Assembly: GCF_945957265.1 (NCBI RefSeq)
Contig: NZ_CAMFKO010000039.1
Coordinates: 1-36,025 of the forward strand
Length of the DNA stretch: 36,025 bases
DNA from: an uncultured Dechloromonas sp.
Lineage (GTDB): Bacteria > Pseudomonadota > Gammaproteobacteria > Burkholderiales > Rhodocyclaceae
Direction: 5' to 3'
Shown here: positions 14,805 through 23,241 of the stretch, one piece after another
Numbering within the stretch: position 1 is the stretch's first letter
Layout of the letters: each line of letters starts with the position of its first letter
Program-made: the position numbers and the translations under genes
Notes under the pieces: model-generated
What the model saw: only the letters and a program-made list of their open reading frames with translations
Database searches by the model: none
What the model was told of the DNA's origin: nothing

Positions 14805-17246
14805 ATGCCCCCGAGTTCGTGCCACCACTGCGGTCTTCCCATTCCCGATGACATCGAGCTGTCGGTCAAGATAACGGGAGAAACGCGAGCGGTCTGTTGC
14901 TATGGTTGTCAGGCGGTGGCGCAGTCGATCGTCGACAACGGCCTGGAGGATTACTACCGGAGCCGCGACGCGCTTCCCGAGTCGCCGCGCGAGGCGATGC
15001 CGGCCGTCCTGGATCAACTGGCCCTGTACGACCATGCCGAGTTCCAGAAAAGCTTCGTCAAGGAACTTGGCGAGAGCGAGCGCGAGGCGTCGCTGCTGCT
15101 CGAGGGCATTACCTGTGCCGCCTGCATCTGGTTGAACGAGCAACATGTCGGCAGGCTGCAGGGGGTAACCGCGGTCGACATCAATTACGCGACCCGGCGG
15201 GCGCGGGTGCGCTGGGACGATGCGCGCATCAAGCTGTCCGATATCCTGGCGGCGATTGCGGCCATCGGTTACCGAGCCTATCCCTACGATGCCGCGAAGA
15301 ACGAGGAAATCTCCCGCAAGGAGCGCCGCGATGCCCTGTGGCGCCTGTGGGTCGCCGGTTTCGGGATGATGCAGGTGATGATGTATGCCTATCCGGTATA
15401 CATTGCCGACGGCGATATGGCGCCGGATATCGAGAGCCTGATGCGTTGGGCCAGTTTGCTGCTGACGCTGCCCGTCATCTTTTATTCGTCCGCGCCTTTC
15501 TTCAGGAACGCCTGGCGGGATCTCAGGCTGCGCCGGGTCGGCATGGATGTGCCGGTGGCGCTCGGTGTCGGAGCGGCTTTTCTGGCGAGTTGCTGGGCGA
15601 CCTTTGCCCAAGCCGGCGAGGTGTATTTCGACTCGGTCACCATGTTTGTTTTCTTCCTGCTCGGGGGGCGCTTCCTCGAGATGACGGCGCGCCAGAAAGC
15701 GATCAGCGTGACCGAGGCGCTGGCCAAGCTGTTGCCGGCCTTTGCCCAGAAGATGCGGGGCTTTCCGGCGGATCGTTCGGTCGAGCAGTGCGTGGTTGCC
15801 GATCTGCGGGCCGGCGACCATGTGCTGGTGCGGGCCGGCGATATCGTGCCGGCCGATGGCCGGGTGATCGAGGGGCAGAGCTGCGCCAACGAATCGCTGC
15901 TGACCGGCGAGAGCAAGCCGGTAACGAAAATGCCCGGCGATCCGGTGACCGGCGGTTCGATCAATGCCGAAAGCCCCCTGGTGGTCCGCGTCGAGCAGGT
16001 GGGCGAGGGAACGCGCCTGTCCGCCATCATCCAGCTGATGGAGCGCGCGGCGGCGGAAAAGCCGAAGATCGTCGAGATGGCGGATCGCGTGGCCAGTTAT
16101 TTCGTTGCCGCGTTGCTGGCTGTGGCCATCCTGGTCGCGATCGCCTGGTATGTGATCGACCCGTCGCGCGCATTGTGGATCACCGTTTCGGTGCTGGTCG
16201 TGACCTGTCCCTGCGCCTTGTCGCTGGCGACGCCGATCGCGCTGACGGTTGCTGCGGGCGCGCTGGCCAAGGACGGCTTGCTGGTGACGCGCGGGCATGC
16301 CATCGAAACGCTGGCCCGGGCCACGCATTTCGTGTTCGACAAAACGGGGACGCTGACGACCGGCAGGATGCATCTGATTGACGTCCTGCCGACGGCGGAG
16401 CTTGGTCGGGAGGAGTGCCTGGCCTTGGCGGCGGCACTCGAACATGCCTCCGAGCATCCGCTGGCTGCCGCGCTGAAGCGTGCTTCCGGGGGTGTGCTGC
16501 GGGCTACGTTGAATGCCCGCAGCGAGCCGGGACAGGGCATGGAGGCCGAGGTGGATGGCCGGCGCTACCGGATCGGGCGGCCGGATTACGCTTTGGCGCT
16601 TTCCGGTGCGCGTTTGCCTGACGCGGCTGGCGACTGGTTGCAGAGCGGCGATACCGTCGTCGTTCTGGCGGGCGATGCCGGATGTCTCGCCTTGTTTCGC
16701 ATCGGCGACGAATTGCGCCCGGAATCGGTGCGCCTGGTCGCCGAGTTGCGCGGGCTTGGCAAGCATATCGTGCTGTTGACCGGGGATGCGCAAAGCGTGG
16801 CGCTCCGTATCGCGGCCGCGTTGGGTATCGACGACGTGCGCGCCGGCGTGACGCCGCAGGGCAAGCATGACTGCGTCAAGGCCTTGCAGGCACAGGGGGC
16901 CGTGGTGGCAATGGTTGGCGATGGCGTGAATGACGCGCCGGTGCTTGCGCAGGCGCAGGTTTCGGTGGCAATGGGCGGTGGCGCTCAGTTGGCGCGCACG
17001 CAGTCCGATTTCGTCCTGCTTTCGGAGAACCTCGATCATCTGCGCCATGGTGTGCGACGCGCGCAGCGCAGCCTTGCGATTATTCGCCAGAATCTCTGGT
17101 GGTCGTTCGCGTACAATTTCGTGGCCCTGCCCTTGGCCATCGCCGGATATGTAACGCCGTGGCTGGCGGGTATCGGCATGTCGGCCAGCTCCCTGCTGGT
17201 CGTTCTCAATTCGTTGCGCATTCAGCGCCAGGAGGCTGACGACTGA
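14805..17246 (+). CDS. ccoI: Copper-exporting P1B-type ATPase CcoI/FixI
   Basis: The 813-residue membrane ATPase supplies copper for cbb3 oxidase assembly by exporting it to the periplasm. The N-terminus has a zinc-ribbon-like CHHCGLPIP (C6, C9) and a CYGCQ pair, typical of this branch. A heavy-metal-associated domain has the GITCAACIW motif (C104, C107). The membrane metal site is CPC at 468-470, the phosphorylated aspartate is D512 in DKTGT, and the hinge is GDGVNDAP. The start at 14805 is just after a terminator hairpin and has no Shine-Dalgarno sequence. The next plausible residues are the cysteine motif itself, so no later start is likely. The gene overlaps ccoS by one base (TGATG). Confidence 0.94.
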   Translation: MPPSSCHHCGLPIPDDIELSVKITGETRAVCCYGCQAVAQSIVDNGLEDYYRSRDALPESPREAMPAVLDQLALYDHAEFQKSFVKELGESEREASLLLEGITCAACIWLNEQHVGRLQGVTAVDINYATRRARVRWDDARIKLSDILAAIAAIGYRAYPYDAAKNEEISRKERRDALWRLWVAGFGMMQVMMYAYPVYIADGDMAPDIESLMRWASLLLTLPVIFYSSAPFFRNAWRDLRLRRVGMDVPVALGVGAAFLASCWATFAQAGEVYFDSVTMFVFFLLGGRFLEMTARQKAISVTEALAKLLPAFAQKMRGFPADRSVEQCVVADLRAGDHVLVRAGDIVPADGRVIEGQSCANESLLTGESKPVTKMPGDPVTGGSINAESPLVVRVEQVGEGTRLSAIIQLMERAAAEKPKIVEMADRVASYFVAALLAVAILVAIAWYVIDPSRALWITVSVLVVTCPCALSLATPIALTVAAGALAKDGLLVTRGHAIETLARATHFVFDKTGTLTTGRMHLIDVLPTAELGREECLALAAALEHASEHPLAAALKRASGGVLRATLNARSEPGQGMEAEVDGRRYRIGRPDYALALSGARLPDAAGDWLQSGDTVVVLAGDAGCLALFRIGDELRPESVRLVAELRGLGKHIVLLTGDAQSVALRIAAALGIDDVRAGVTPQGKHDCVKALQAQGAVVAMVGDGVNDAPVLAQAQVSVAMGGGAQLARTQSDFVLLSENLDHLRHGVRRAQRSLAIIRQNLWWSFAYNFVALPLAIAGYVTPWLAGIGMSASSLLVVLNSLRIQRQEADD

Positions 17247-17437
17247 TGGAGAGCGTCTATCTGTTGATTCCCGTGTCGGTGCTTCTCGTGTTCGGGATCG
17301 CGCTGGCTTTCTGGTGGTCGGTGCGTAGCGGCCAGTTCGACGATCTCGAAGGGCCGGGTTTCAGGGTCCTGATGGACGATAATCCGCCGCAACCCCCCGT
17401 TGAAAACACGAAAGCGGAGAAAACGGAGAAAGTTTGA
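17246..17437 (+). CDS. ccoS: cbb3 oxidase maturation protein CcoS
   Basis: The 63-residue protein has one N-terminal membrane helix (about 4-26, VYLLIPVSVLLVFGIALAFW) followed by the family-typical FWWSVRSGQFDDLEGPGFRVL segment and a charged tail. CcoS is required for cofactor insertion during cbb3 oxidase maturation. Its start overlaps the ccoI stop, showing translational coupling. Confidence 0.93.
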   Translation: MESVYLLIPVSVLLVFGIALAFWWSVRSGQFDDLEGPGFRVLMDDNPPQPPVENTKAEKTEKV

Positions 17438-17482
17438 CCTGTGTCAACGTGCAGTTTGCGCCAAAAGCCATAATGGGCGCAT

Positions 17483-17502
17483 TGCGGAGCCGGTGCTCCG
17501 CA
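17483..17502 (+). repeat. Hairpin downstream of ccoS
   Basis: TGCGGAGC and GCTCCGCA form a perfect 8-bp stem with a CGGT loop, followed by no strong T-tract. It precedes the main terminator by about 20 bases and may protect the 3' end. Confidence 0.45.
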
Positions 17503-17522
17503 GCAATTCTCTGTTGGGGTTG

Positions 17523-17549
17523 GGGTGCGTTACGACGCACCCTTTTTTT
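17523..17549 (+). terminator. Rho-independent terminator of ccoIS
   Basis: GGGTGCGT and ACGCACCC form a perfect 8-bp stem on a TACG loop, followed by seven T residues. It isolates ccoIS from ccoNOQP. Confidence 0.95.
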
Positions 17550-17621
17550 GTCCACAATTTGCCGCCGATTGCAAGGCCTGCCTAGGCAATTAGGACTAAT
17601 TTGACTTAGATAATCGGTAGG

Positions 17622-17635
17622 TTGATCTAGGTCAA
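17622..17635 (+). promoter_or_regulatory. FNR/Anr box upstream of ccoN
   Basis: TTGAT-CTAG-GTCAA differs from the FNR consensus TTGAT-N4-ATCAA at one position. A -10-like TAGAAT lies at 17652-17657, placing the box near -36 to -41, the usual class II activator position. A weaker copy (TTGAC-TTAG-ATAAT) is at 17601-17614. Low-oxygen activation of ccoNOQP is known in many proteobacteria. Confidence 0.78.
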
Positions 17636-17731
17636 AACGCCTCCACTCAACTAGAATACCATCCGTTTCTATGTGCCCCCTTGGTCTCAGGGAGGTGGGC
17701 ATCCCGTTTTTTATTAACGAGAGGTGGGTTC

Positions 17732-19159
17732 ATGTCTGGAACGCAAACCACATATAACGATAAGGTCGTACGGCAGTTCGCCGTCATGACCGTCATCTGG
17801 GGCATCGTCGGTATGCTTGTCGGTGTCATCATCGCGGCTCAGCTAGTCTGGCCGGAACTTAACTTCGGGCCCTGGCTGCACTTCGGTCGCCTGCGTCCGT
17901 TGCACACCAACGCGGTTATTTTCGCGTTCGGTGGTTGCGCTTTGTTTGCAACGTCTTACTGGTGCGTTCAGCGCACCAGCCATGCCCGCCTGTGGGGTGG
18001 CCCGCTGATTCCGTTCACCTTCTGGGGTTGGCAGCTGATTATCGTCCTGGCTGCAGTCACCCTGCCGCTCGGCATCACCAGCGGCAAGGAATATGCCGAA
18101 CTGGAATGGCCGATTGACCTGCTGATTACCGCTGTCTGGGTGTCCTACGCGCTGGTCTTCTTCGGTACCATCGCCGTCCGCAAGGTTTCCCATATTTACG
18201 TGGCCAACTGGTTCTTCGGCGCCTTCATCATCGCCGTCGCGCTGCTGCACATCGTCAACAGCATGGCCATGCCGGTCAACCTGACCAAGTCCTACTCCAT
18301 GTACTCGGGCGTGCAGGACGCGATGATCCAGTGGTGGTACGGCCACAACGCCGTCGGCTTCTTCCTGACCGCAGGCTTCCTGGGCATGATGTACTACTTC
18401 GTGCCGAAGCAGGCTGGCCGTCCGGTCTATTCCTATCGCCTGTCGGTCGTGCACTTCTGGGCGCTGATCTTCACCTACATGTGGGCCGGCCCGCACCACC
18501 TGCACTACACCGCCCTGCCGGACTGGACCCAGTCCGTCGGCATGGTCTTCTCGCTGATCCTGCTGGCTCCGTCCTGGGGTGGCATGATCAACGGCATCAT
18601 GACCCTGTCCGGTGCCTGGCATAAGCTGCGCGACGACCCCGTCCTGAAGTTCCTGATCACCTCGCTGTCCTTCTACGGCATGTCCACCTTCGAAGGCCCG
18701 ATGATGTCGATCAAGACCGTCAACGCGCTGTCGCACTACACCGACTGGACCGTCGGCCACGTGCACTCCGGCGCCCTGGGCTGGGTGGCCATGGTTTCCA
18801 TCGGCTCCATCTACTACCTGCTGCCGCGTCTGTTCGGCAAGTCCGAGATGTACAGCACCAAGCTGGTTACCGCCCACTTCTGGGTTGCCACCATCGGTAC
18901 CGTTCTGTACATCGCTTCGATGTGGATTGCCGGTGTGATGCAGGGCCTGATGTGGCGCGCTGTCAATGCCGACGGTACGCTGGCTTACAGCTTCGTCGAA
19001 TCCGTCAAGGGCTCCTACCCGTTCTGGGCGATCCGTTGGCTGGGTGGCGTCCTGTTCCTGTCCGGCATGCTGATCATGGCTTACAACATGTTCAAGACCA
19101 TGGCTGGCGGCAAGACCCAGGATATGCCGGTGGTTGCTCCGGCTGGTCATCACGCCTGA
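17732..19159 (+). CDS. ccoN: cbb3-type cytochrome c oxidase subunit I (CcoN)
   Basis: The 475-residue, roughly 12-helix protein is the catalytic subunit that reduces oxygen and pumps protons. Haem and copper ligands known for the family are recognisable: H58 in HTNAVIF (low-spin haem b), the histidine of [11 protein letters not shown] and the HH pair of AGPHHLHYT (copper B), and the two histidines of [11 protein letters not shown] (haem b3 and haem b). The start at 17732 has GAGAGGTG about 8 bases upstream. It is the first gene of ccoNOQP and sits behind a near-consensus FNR box. Codon use is more biased than in flanking genes, which suits high expression. Confidence 0.97.
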   Translation: MSGTQTTYNDKVVRQFAVMTVIWGIVGMLVGVIIAAQLVWPELNFGPWLHFGRLRPLHTNAVIFAFGGCALFATSYWCVQRTSHARLWGGPLIPFTFWGWQLIIVLAAVTLPLGITSGKEYAELEWPIDLLITAVWVSYALVFFGTIAVRKVSHIYVANWFFGAFIIAVALLHIVNSMAMPVNLTKSYSMYSGVQDAMIQWWYGHNAVGFFLTAGFLGMMYYFVPKQAGRPVYSYRLSVVHFWALIFTYMWAGPHHLHYTALPDWTQSVGMVFSLILLAPSWGGMINGIMTLSGAWHKLRDDPVLKFLITSLSFYGMSTFEGPMMSIKTVNALSHYTDWTVGHVHSGALGWVAMVSIGSIYYLLPRLFGKSEMYSTKLVTAHFWVATIGTVLYIASMWIAGVMQGLMWRAVNADGTLAYSFVESVKGSYPFWAIRWLGGVLFLSGMLIMAYNMFKTMAGGKTQDMPVVAPAGHHA

Positions 19160-19175
19160 TTAGGGAGAGATAACA

Positions 19176-19811
19176 ATGCTTAAGCATGAGCAAATTGAAA
19201 AGAGCGTAGCCCTGCTGGTTGTGCTGACGCTGCTCACCGTGATTTGGGGCGGCCTGCTCGAAATCGTTCCGCTGTTCTTCCAGAAGTCGACCACGACGCC
19301 GGTCGAGGGTGTCAAGCCGTACGACGCCGTTCGCCTGGCCGGCCGTGACATCTACGTCCGCGAAGGTTGCTTCCTGTGCCACTCGCAGATGATTCGTCCG
19401 TTCCGTGCCGAAACCGAGCGTTATGGCCATTACTCCGTCGCCGGCGAATACGTCTATGACCATCCGTTCCAGTGGGGTTCCAAGCGTACCGGTCCCGACC
19501 TGGCTCGCGTTGGTGCCCGCTATTCCGACGAATGGCAGCGTGCTCACCTGATGAACCCGCGTGACGTGGTGCCTGAGTCCAACATGCCCGCTTTCGCCTT
19601 CCTGGCTGCCACCAAGGCCAAGGATTCGGTTGGCGCCGACATCGAGAAGAAGATGGAAATCATGCGTGGCTATGCCAAGGCGCGTGGTATCCCGACCTAT
19701 TCCGATGAGGAAATCAAGGGTGCCAAGGCTGCCATCGGCGACAAGACCGAAATGGATGTTCTGATTGCCTACCTGCAGGGCCTGGGTCTGGCGCTGAAGA
19801 ACGTCAAGTAA
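19176..19811 (+). CDS. ccoO: cbb3-type cytochrome c oxidase subunit II (CcoO)
   Basis: The 211-residue monohaem cytochrome c subunit has one N-terminal membrane anchor (about 14-36) and a periplasmic domain with the haem-binding motif CFLCH at 65-69. A distal methionine is probably in the MPAF segment ([10 protein letters not shown]). It passes electrons from CcoP to CcoN. The start is preceded by AGGGAGAG, 16 bases after the ccoN stop. Confidence 0.96.
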   Translation: MLKHEQIEKSVALLVVLTLLTVIWGGLLEIVPLFFQKSTTTPVEGVKPYDAVRLAGRDIYVREGCFLCHSQMIRPFRAETERYGHYSVAGEYVYDHPFQWGSKRTGPDLARVGARYSDEWQRAHLMNPRDVVPESNMPAFAFLAATKAKDSVGADIEKKMEIMRGYAKARGIPTYSDEEIKGAKAAIGDKTEMDVLIAYLQGLGLALKNVK

Positions 19812-19816
19812 TAGCC

Positions 19817-19993
19817 ATGGACATCAACGATCTCCGATCCATCGTCACCGTCGTCGGTCTGCTCTGCTTCCTGGCGATTGTGGCTTGGGCCTATGGCCGT
19901 AGCAGCCAAAAGGGGTTTGACGAGGCTGCGAACCTGCCGTTCTCCGGAGATGATGATCACGGTGCGTCGTCGAAAACGACGCACCTGCGCTGA
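19817..19993 (+). CDS. ccoQ: cbb3-type oxidase small subunit CcoQ (FixQ)
   Basis: The 58-residue protein reads MDINDLRSIVTVVGLLC at its start, followed by FLAIVAWAYGRSSQKGFDEA and a charged tail ending TTHLR. One membrane helix at about 8-26 and the AWAYGRSSQKGFDEAA region are typical of CcoQ/FixQ, which stabilises the CcoNO-CcoP complex. It starts 5 bases after the ccoO stop. Its last third encodes a 10-bp perfect hairpin, listed separately. Confidence 0.93.
   Translation: MDINDLRSIVTVVGLLCFLAIVAWAYGRSSQKGFDEAANLPFSGDDDHGASSKTTHLR
19961..19985 (+). repeat. 10-bp perfect hairpin at the ccoQ-ccoP junction
   Basis: GGTGCGTCGT and ACGACGCACC flank a 5-base loop (CGAAA) inside the ccoQ 3' end, 23 bases before the ccoP start. 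It has no T-tract, so it looks like an mRNA processing or stability element rather than a terminator. Confidence 0.6.
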
Positions 19994-20008
19994 AAAAAAG
20001 GAAAGCAA

Positions 20009-20908
20009 ATGAGCGATTTCGTTAGCGATTTTTGGAACCTGTACGTCGTGGCAATCGTCGTGGGGAGTATTCTCTTCTGCGTGATTCTGCTGGTAGTCCA
20101 GGGCAAGGCGACTTTCACGCCGGGCAAGACCATGGGTCATGTCTGGGATGAAACTCTCGAGGAATACAACAACCCGATGCCGAAGTGGTGGAGCTGGATG
20201 TTCATCATCACGGTCATCTTCGCCTTCGTCTATCTGGCGCTCTACCCGGGCCTGGGCAACTTCAAGGGCATGCTGGGCTGGACCGCTGTCGGTCAGCACA
20301 AGGCTGAAGTCGACAAGATGGATGCCACGGTCAAGCCGCTGTTCGACAAGTACATGGCCATGGACCTGAAGGCTGTTGCTGCCGACAAGACGGCCATGGA
20401 AATGGGCAAGCGTCTGTACCTGACCTACTGCATGCAGTGTCACGGTGCCGATGCGCGCGGCGCCAAGGGCTTCCCGAATCTGACCGACGCCGACTGGCTG
20501 TATGGCGGCGAGCCGGAGCAGATCAAGGAAACCATCTCCAATGGTCGCATGGGCGTGATGCCGCCGCATGCGCAACTGGGCGCTGACACGATCAAGGACG
20601 TGGCCAACTTCGTGCGCTCCCTGTCCGGTCTGCCGAACGATGCAACCCGTGCCGCCAAGGGCAAGGAAACCTTTACCTCCGCCGGCTGCGTGGGCTGCCA
20701 CGGTCCGGAAGCCAAGGGCATGCATGCAATCGGCGCGCCTAACCTGACCGACAAGGTCTGGCTGTACGGCTCTTCGGAAGCCACCATCACCGAGACGATC
20801 ACCAAGGGGCGTCAGAACCAGATGCCGGCCTGGAAGGAGTTCCTCGGCGAGGCCAAGGTTCACCTGTTGTCCGCCTACGTGCTCAGCCTGAGCCAGGGCG
20901 CCAAGTAA
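20009..20908 (+). CDS. ccoP: cbb3-type cytochrome c oxidase subunit III (CcoP), dihaem
   Basis: The 299-residue protein has two N-terminal membrane helices (about 10-31 and 58-80, the longer two-helix form of CcoP) and two periplasmic cytochrome c domains with haem motifs CMQCH (141-145) and CVGCH (227-231). It receives electrons from soluble cytochromes. AAGGAAAG lies upstream of the start at 20009. It is the last gene of ccoNOQP and is followed by a strong terminator. Confidence 0.96.
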   Translation: MSDFVSDFWNLYVVAIVVGSILFCVILLVVQGKATFTPGKTMGHVWDETLEEYNNPMPKWWSWMFIITVIFAFVYLALYPGLGNFKGMLGWTAVGQHKAEVDKMDATVKPLFDKYMAMDLKAVAADKTAMEMGKRLYLTYCMQCHGADARGAKGFPNLTDADWLYGGEPEQIKETISNGRMGVMPPHAQLGADTIKDVANFVRSLSGLPNDATRAAKGKETFTSAGCVGCHGPEAKGMHAIGAPNLTDKVWLYGSSEATITETITKGRQNQMPAWKEFLGEAKVHLLSAYVLSLSQGAK

Positions 20909-20917
20909 TAGCCTTCG

Positions 20918-20949
20918 AACGGGGCGGCGCGATGCCGCCCCGTTTATTT
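20918..20949 (+). terminator. Rho-independent terminator of ccoNOQP
   Basis: AACGGGGCGGC and GCCGCCCCGTT form an 11-bp stem with a 5-base loop, followed by a TATTT tail, 10 bases past the ccoP stop. Confidence 0.88.
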
Positions 20950-20964
20950 CCATATCAGCGATGA

Positions 20965-20978
20965 CTGATCTGTATCAA
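20965..20978 (+). promoter_or_regulatory. FNR/Anr box upstream of ccoG copy 2
   Basis: CTGAT-CTGT-ATCAA differs from TTGAT-N4-ATCAA at one position. It lies about 73 bases before the ccoG start. A TGTTAA at 21004-21009 could be the -10, placing the box near -41 to -44. Confidence 0.7.
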
Positions 20979-21043
20979 AATTGCGTTCGTCGTAACCCCG
21001 AACTGTTAACGCCCAGCGTAATTTCGATACGGATATAGCCCCG

Positions 21044-22450
21044 ATGGATTCAAAAGAAAATACAACACAGGCGGTACCAGCTCCCGCGCCGGTTTCTTTC
21101 TACGAGAAACACAAGAAGATATATATCCGGGATGTAAAAGGCTGGTGGAATACCTGGCGCTGGGTTCTCGTCTGGTTCACGCAGATTCTTTTCTACGGAG
21201 CCCCCTGGATTGAATGGAACGGCCGCCAGGCGGTCCTCTTTCATCTGGTCGAGCGCAAGTTCTACCTCTTCGGCCTGGTCCTGTGGCCGCAGGACGTTTT
21301 CTACCTTGCCCTGCTGCTGATCGTTTCGGCTTACGCCCTGTTCCTGTTTACCGCGATTGCCGGCCGATTGTTCTGCGGATACGCCTGTCCGCAGACGGTC
21401 TATACGGAAATATTCATGTGGGTGGAAAACCGGATCGAGGGCGATCGTTCGGCAAGAATGAAACTCGACAAGGGGCCGCTGACCTCGCGCAAGTTCGCCC
21501 TCAAGGCGGTCAAGCATGCGGTGTGGCTGCTGATCTCGATCTGGACGGGATTCACGCTGGTCGCGTACTTCACGCCCGTCGACGAATTGCTGGCCGCCCT
21601 GCCGTTCAATTTCTCGGGCTGGGAACTGTTCTGGACGTTTTTCTATGGCGGCTTCTGCTACATGCAGGCCGGCTTCCTGCGCGAGCAGGTGTGCAAGTAC
21701 ATGTGTCCGTACGCTCGTTTCCAGGGCGTGATGTTCGATCCCGATACGCTGGTCATTACCTACGATCCGGAGCGGGGCGAGCCGCGAGGCGCGCGCAAGA
21801 AGAGTGCCGATGCGAAGGCCTTGGGCGACTGCGTGGATTGCGGTCTCTGCGTGGCGGTATGCCCCACGGGAATCGATATCCGCAAGGGAATCCAGTACGA
21901 GTGCATTGGCTGCGGCGCCTGCATCGACGCCTGCGACCCGGTCATGGACAAGGTCGGCAAACCGCGCGGCCTGATTCGCTATACGACCGAGAATGCGCTG
22001 GAAAGGCATTTTTCGCCAAAGGAGGTCGTCGGGCACATCATGCGTCCGCGCATCCTTTTGTACACGGCCATTCTGGTGGCGATTACCGCGGCGTCGATCT
22101 GGTCGCTGGCCACCCGCGTCCCGCTCAAGGTCGATGTCATCCGCGACCGCTCCATACTGGCGCGCGAGGCCGATGATGGGCGTATCGAGAACGTCTACAA
22201 CCTCAAGATCATGAATACGACGGAAGAGCCGAAGCGCTATGCGCTTTCTGTCGAAGGGATCGAAGGCATGGAGATCGTCGGCGAGCGCATCGTTGAAGTT
22301 GCCAGCGCCGAGAACCATGAAGTGACGGTCGTGGTGCGCGTGCCTGCCGAATCCGGCAAGACGGGCGCCAATACGATCTATTTTGATATCAAGGCCATGA
22401 ACCATGACGGAATCGCGGTTCATGAAAAAGCCACTTTCCTGATGCCCTGA
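21044..22450 (+). CDS. ccoG: Cytochrome c oxidase accessory protein CcoG (copy 2)
   Basis: The 468-residue membrane iron-sulfur protein aligns end to end with the copy at 1769-3184, with long identical blocks such as TAIAGRLFCGYACPQTVYTE. It carries the same CxxxCP motifs (GYACPQ, CKYMCPYARF) and two ferredoxin-like clusters (CVDCGLCVAVCP and CIGCGACIDACD), then a membrane helix and a FixG_C Ig-like domain. The family is needed for cbb3 assembly and is reported to reduce Cu(II). This copy is in the cbb3 locus, behind an FNR box, and is followed one base later by ccoH, so it is the likely main assembly factor at low oxygen. Confidence 0.95.
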   Translation: MDSKENTTQAVPAPAPVSFYEKHKKIYIRDVKGWWNTWRWVLVWFTQILFYGAPWIEWNGRQAVLFHLVERKFYLFGLVLWPQDVFYLALLLIVSAYALFLFTAIAGRLFCGYACPQTVYTEIFMWVENRIEGDRSARMKLDKGPLTSRKFALKAVKHAVWLLISIWTGFTLVAYFTPVDELLAALPFNFSGWELFWTFFYGGFCYMQAGFLREQVCKYMCPYARFQGVMFDPDTLVITYDPERGEPRGARKKSADAKALGDCVDCGLCVAVCPTGIDIRKGIQYECIGCGACIDACDPVMDKVGKPRGLIRYTTENALERHFSPKEVVGHIMRPRILLYTAILVAITAASIWSLATRVPLKVDVIRDRSILAREADDGRIENVYNLKIMNTTEEPKRYALSVEGIEGMEIVGERIVEVASAENHEVTVVVRVPAESGKTGANTIYFDIKAMNHDGIAVHEKATFLMP

Positions 22451-22451
22451 C

Positions 22452-22973
22452 ATGAGCAATGCGATGACCTTACGCAGCGACAACCAGCCCTGGTACAAGC
22501 AACGCTGGCCCTGGCTATTGATGATCGGCCCCGGGATGGTCATCGTCGCCGGAGTGATTACGGTGTGGCTGGCCGTGGTCAGCAACGATGGCCTGGTGAC
22601 CGACGACTATTACAAGCAAGGTCTTGCCGTGAACCAGACCCTGGAGCGGGATCACCGCGCGGCCAGCCTGGGTTTGCAAGCGGACATCATGCGGGCGGGT
22701 GGCGCTATCCGTTTGTTTGTCAGGGGCAATGACGATGTCGCGGTTCCGTCGGTCATCGAACTCAAGCTGGCGCATCCAACGCGGGCCGGTCAGGATCAGG
22801 TCGTTGTCATGACATCGGAAGGTCAAGGCTTCTACGGCGGAAAGATCGCCGGAGAGGTCGTGGGACGTTGGCTTGTTTCCATTGAAGATCCCGCCGGGCA
22901 GTGGCGGCTTCATGGGGAGTGGCAGGCCGACTCGGTGGAGCCACTGCGTCTCACGGCGCAAGCGGGGAAGTAG
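22452..22973 (+). CDS. ccoH: cbb3 oxidase assembly protein CcoH/FixH
   Basis: The 173-residue protein has one membrane helix (about 20-45, WLLMIGPGMVIVAGVITVWL) followed by the conserved SNDGLVTDDYYKQGLAVNQ segment and a periplasmic beta-rich FixH domain. CcoH is a stable assembly partner of cbb3 oxidase. Its start lies immediately after the ccoG stop, indicating tight coupling. Confidence 0.93.
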   Translation: MSNAMTLRSDNQPWYKQRWPWLLMIGPGMVIVAGVITVWLAVVSNDGLVTDDYYKQGLAVNQTLERDHRAASLGLQADIMRAGGAIRLFVRGNDDVAVPSVIELKLAHPTRAGQDQVVVMTSEGQGFYGGKIAGEVVGRWLVSIEDPAGQWRLHGEWQADSVEPLRLTAQAGK

Positions 22974-22998
22974 TTTTTTTGTTACGGGAGGTGACTTT

Positions 22999-23142
22999 AT
23001 GGCATGGGAACTTTTGTTTGGTAGCGATATCGGTTTGATGAGCCTCGTCGTCATCGTCGGCGTTCTGGTTATCGGCGCCGTGATGGGCAAGATGTATTCG
23101 AACAAGATCGACGAAGAGTCTCGCAAGCTCGGCAGCAAGTAA
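22999..23142 (+). CDS. DUF3149 family small membrane protein
   Basis: The 47-residue protein begins MAWELLFGSDIGLMSLVVIV and has one membrane helix followed by a short charged tail (KMYSNKIDEESRKLGSK). The pattern matches DUF3149, small proteins found in betaproteobacteria. GGGAGGTGA precedes the start. Its position 25 bases after ccoH in the same unit suggests a role linked to cbb3 oxidase, such as a small subunit or assembly helper, but this is inference. Confidence 0.85.
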   Translation: MAWELLFGSDIGLMSLVVIVGVLVIGAVMGKMYSNKIDEESRKLGSK

Positions 23143-23184
23143 TCCGGCTGGCAATCTCCTGCCTCGGGCGGGAGAAATACAAGG

Positions 23185-23220
23185 CCCCTGTTCCGTTAGT
23201 TCGGGCAGGGGTTTGTTTTT
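23185..23220 (+). terminator. Rho-independent terminator of ccoGH-DUF3149
   Basis: CCCCTG (23185-23190) pairs with CAGGGG (23206-23211), with an inner CCG/CGG pairing, followed by a TTTG-T6 tract. Confidence 0.8.
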
Positions 23221-23241
23221 TCAGGGGGTAATATAGGTGGC

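Noticed and set aside
13926..17048. Minus-strand open frame of 1040 codons
   Set aside because: It runs antisense to the dehydrogenase gene and ccoI, both well supported. Its Arg/His/Gln-rich product is typical of shadow frames.
17843..19153. Minus-strand open frame opposite ccoN
   Set aside because: The product is His/Gln/Asp-rich and is explained by codon bias of the highly expressed ccoN gene.
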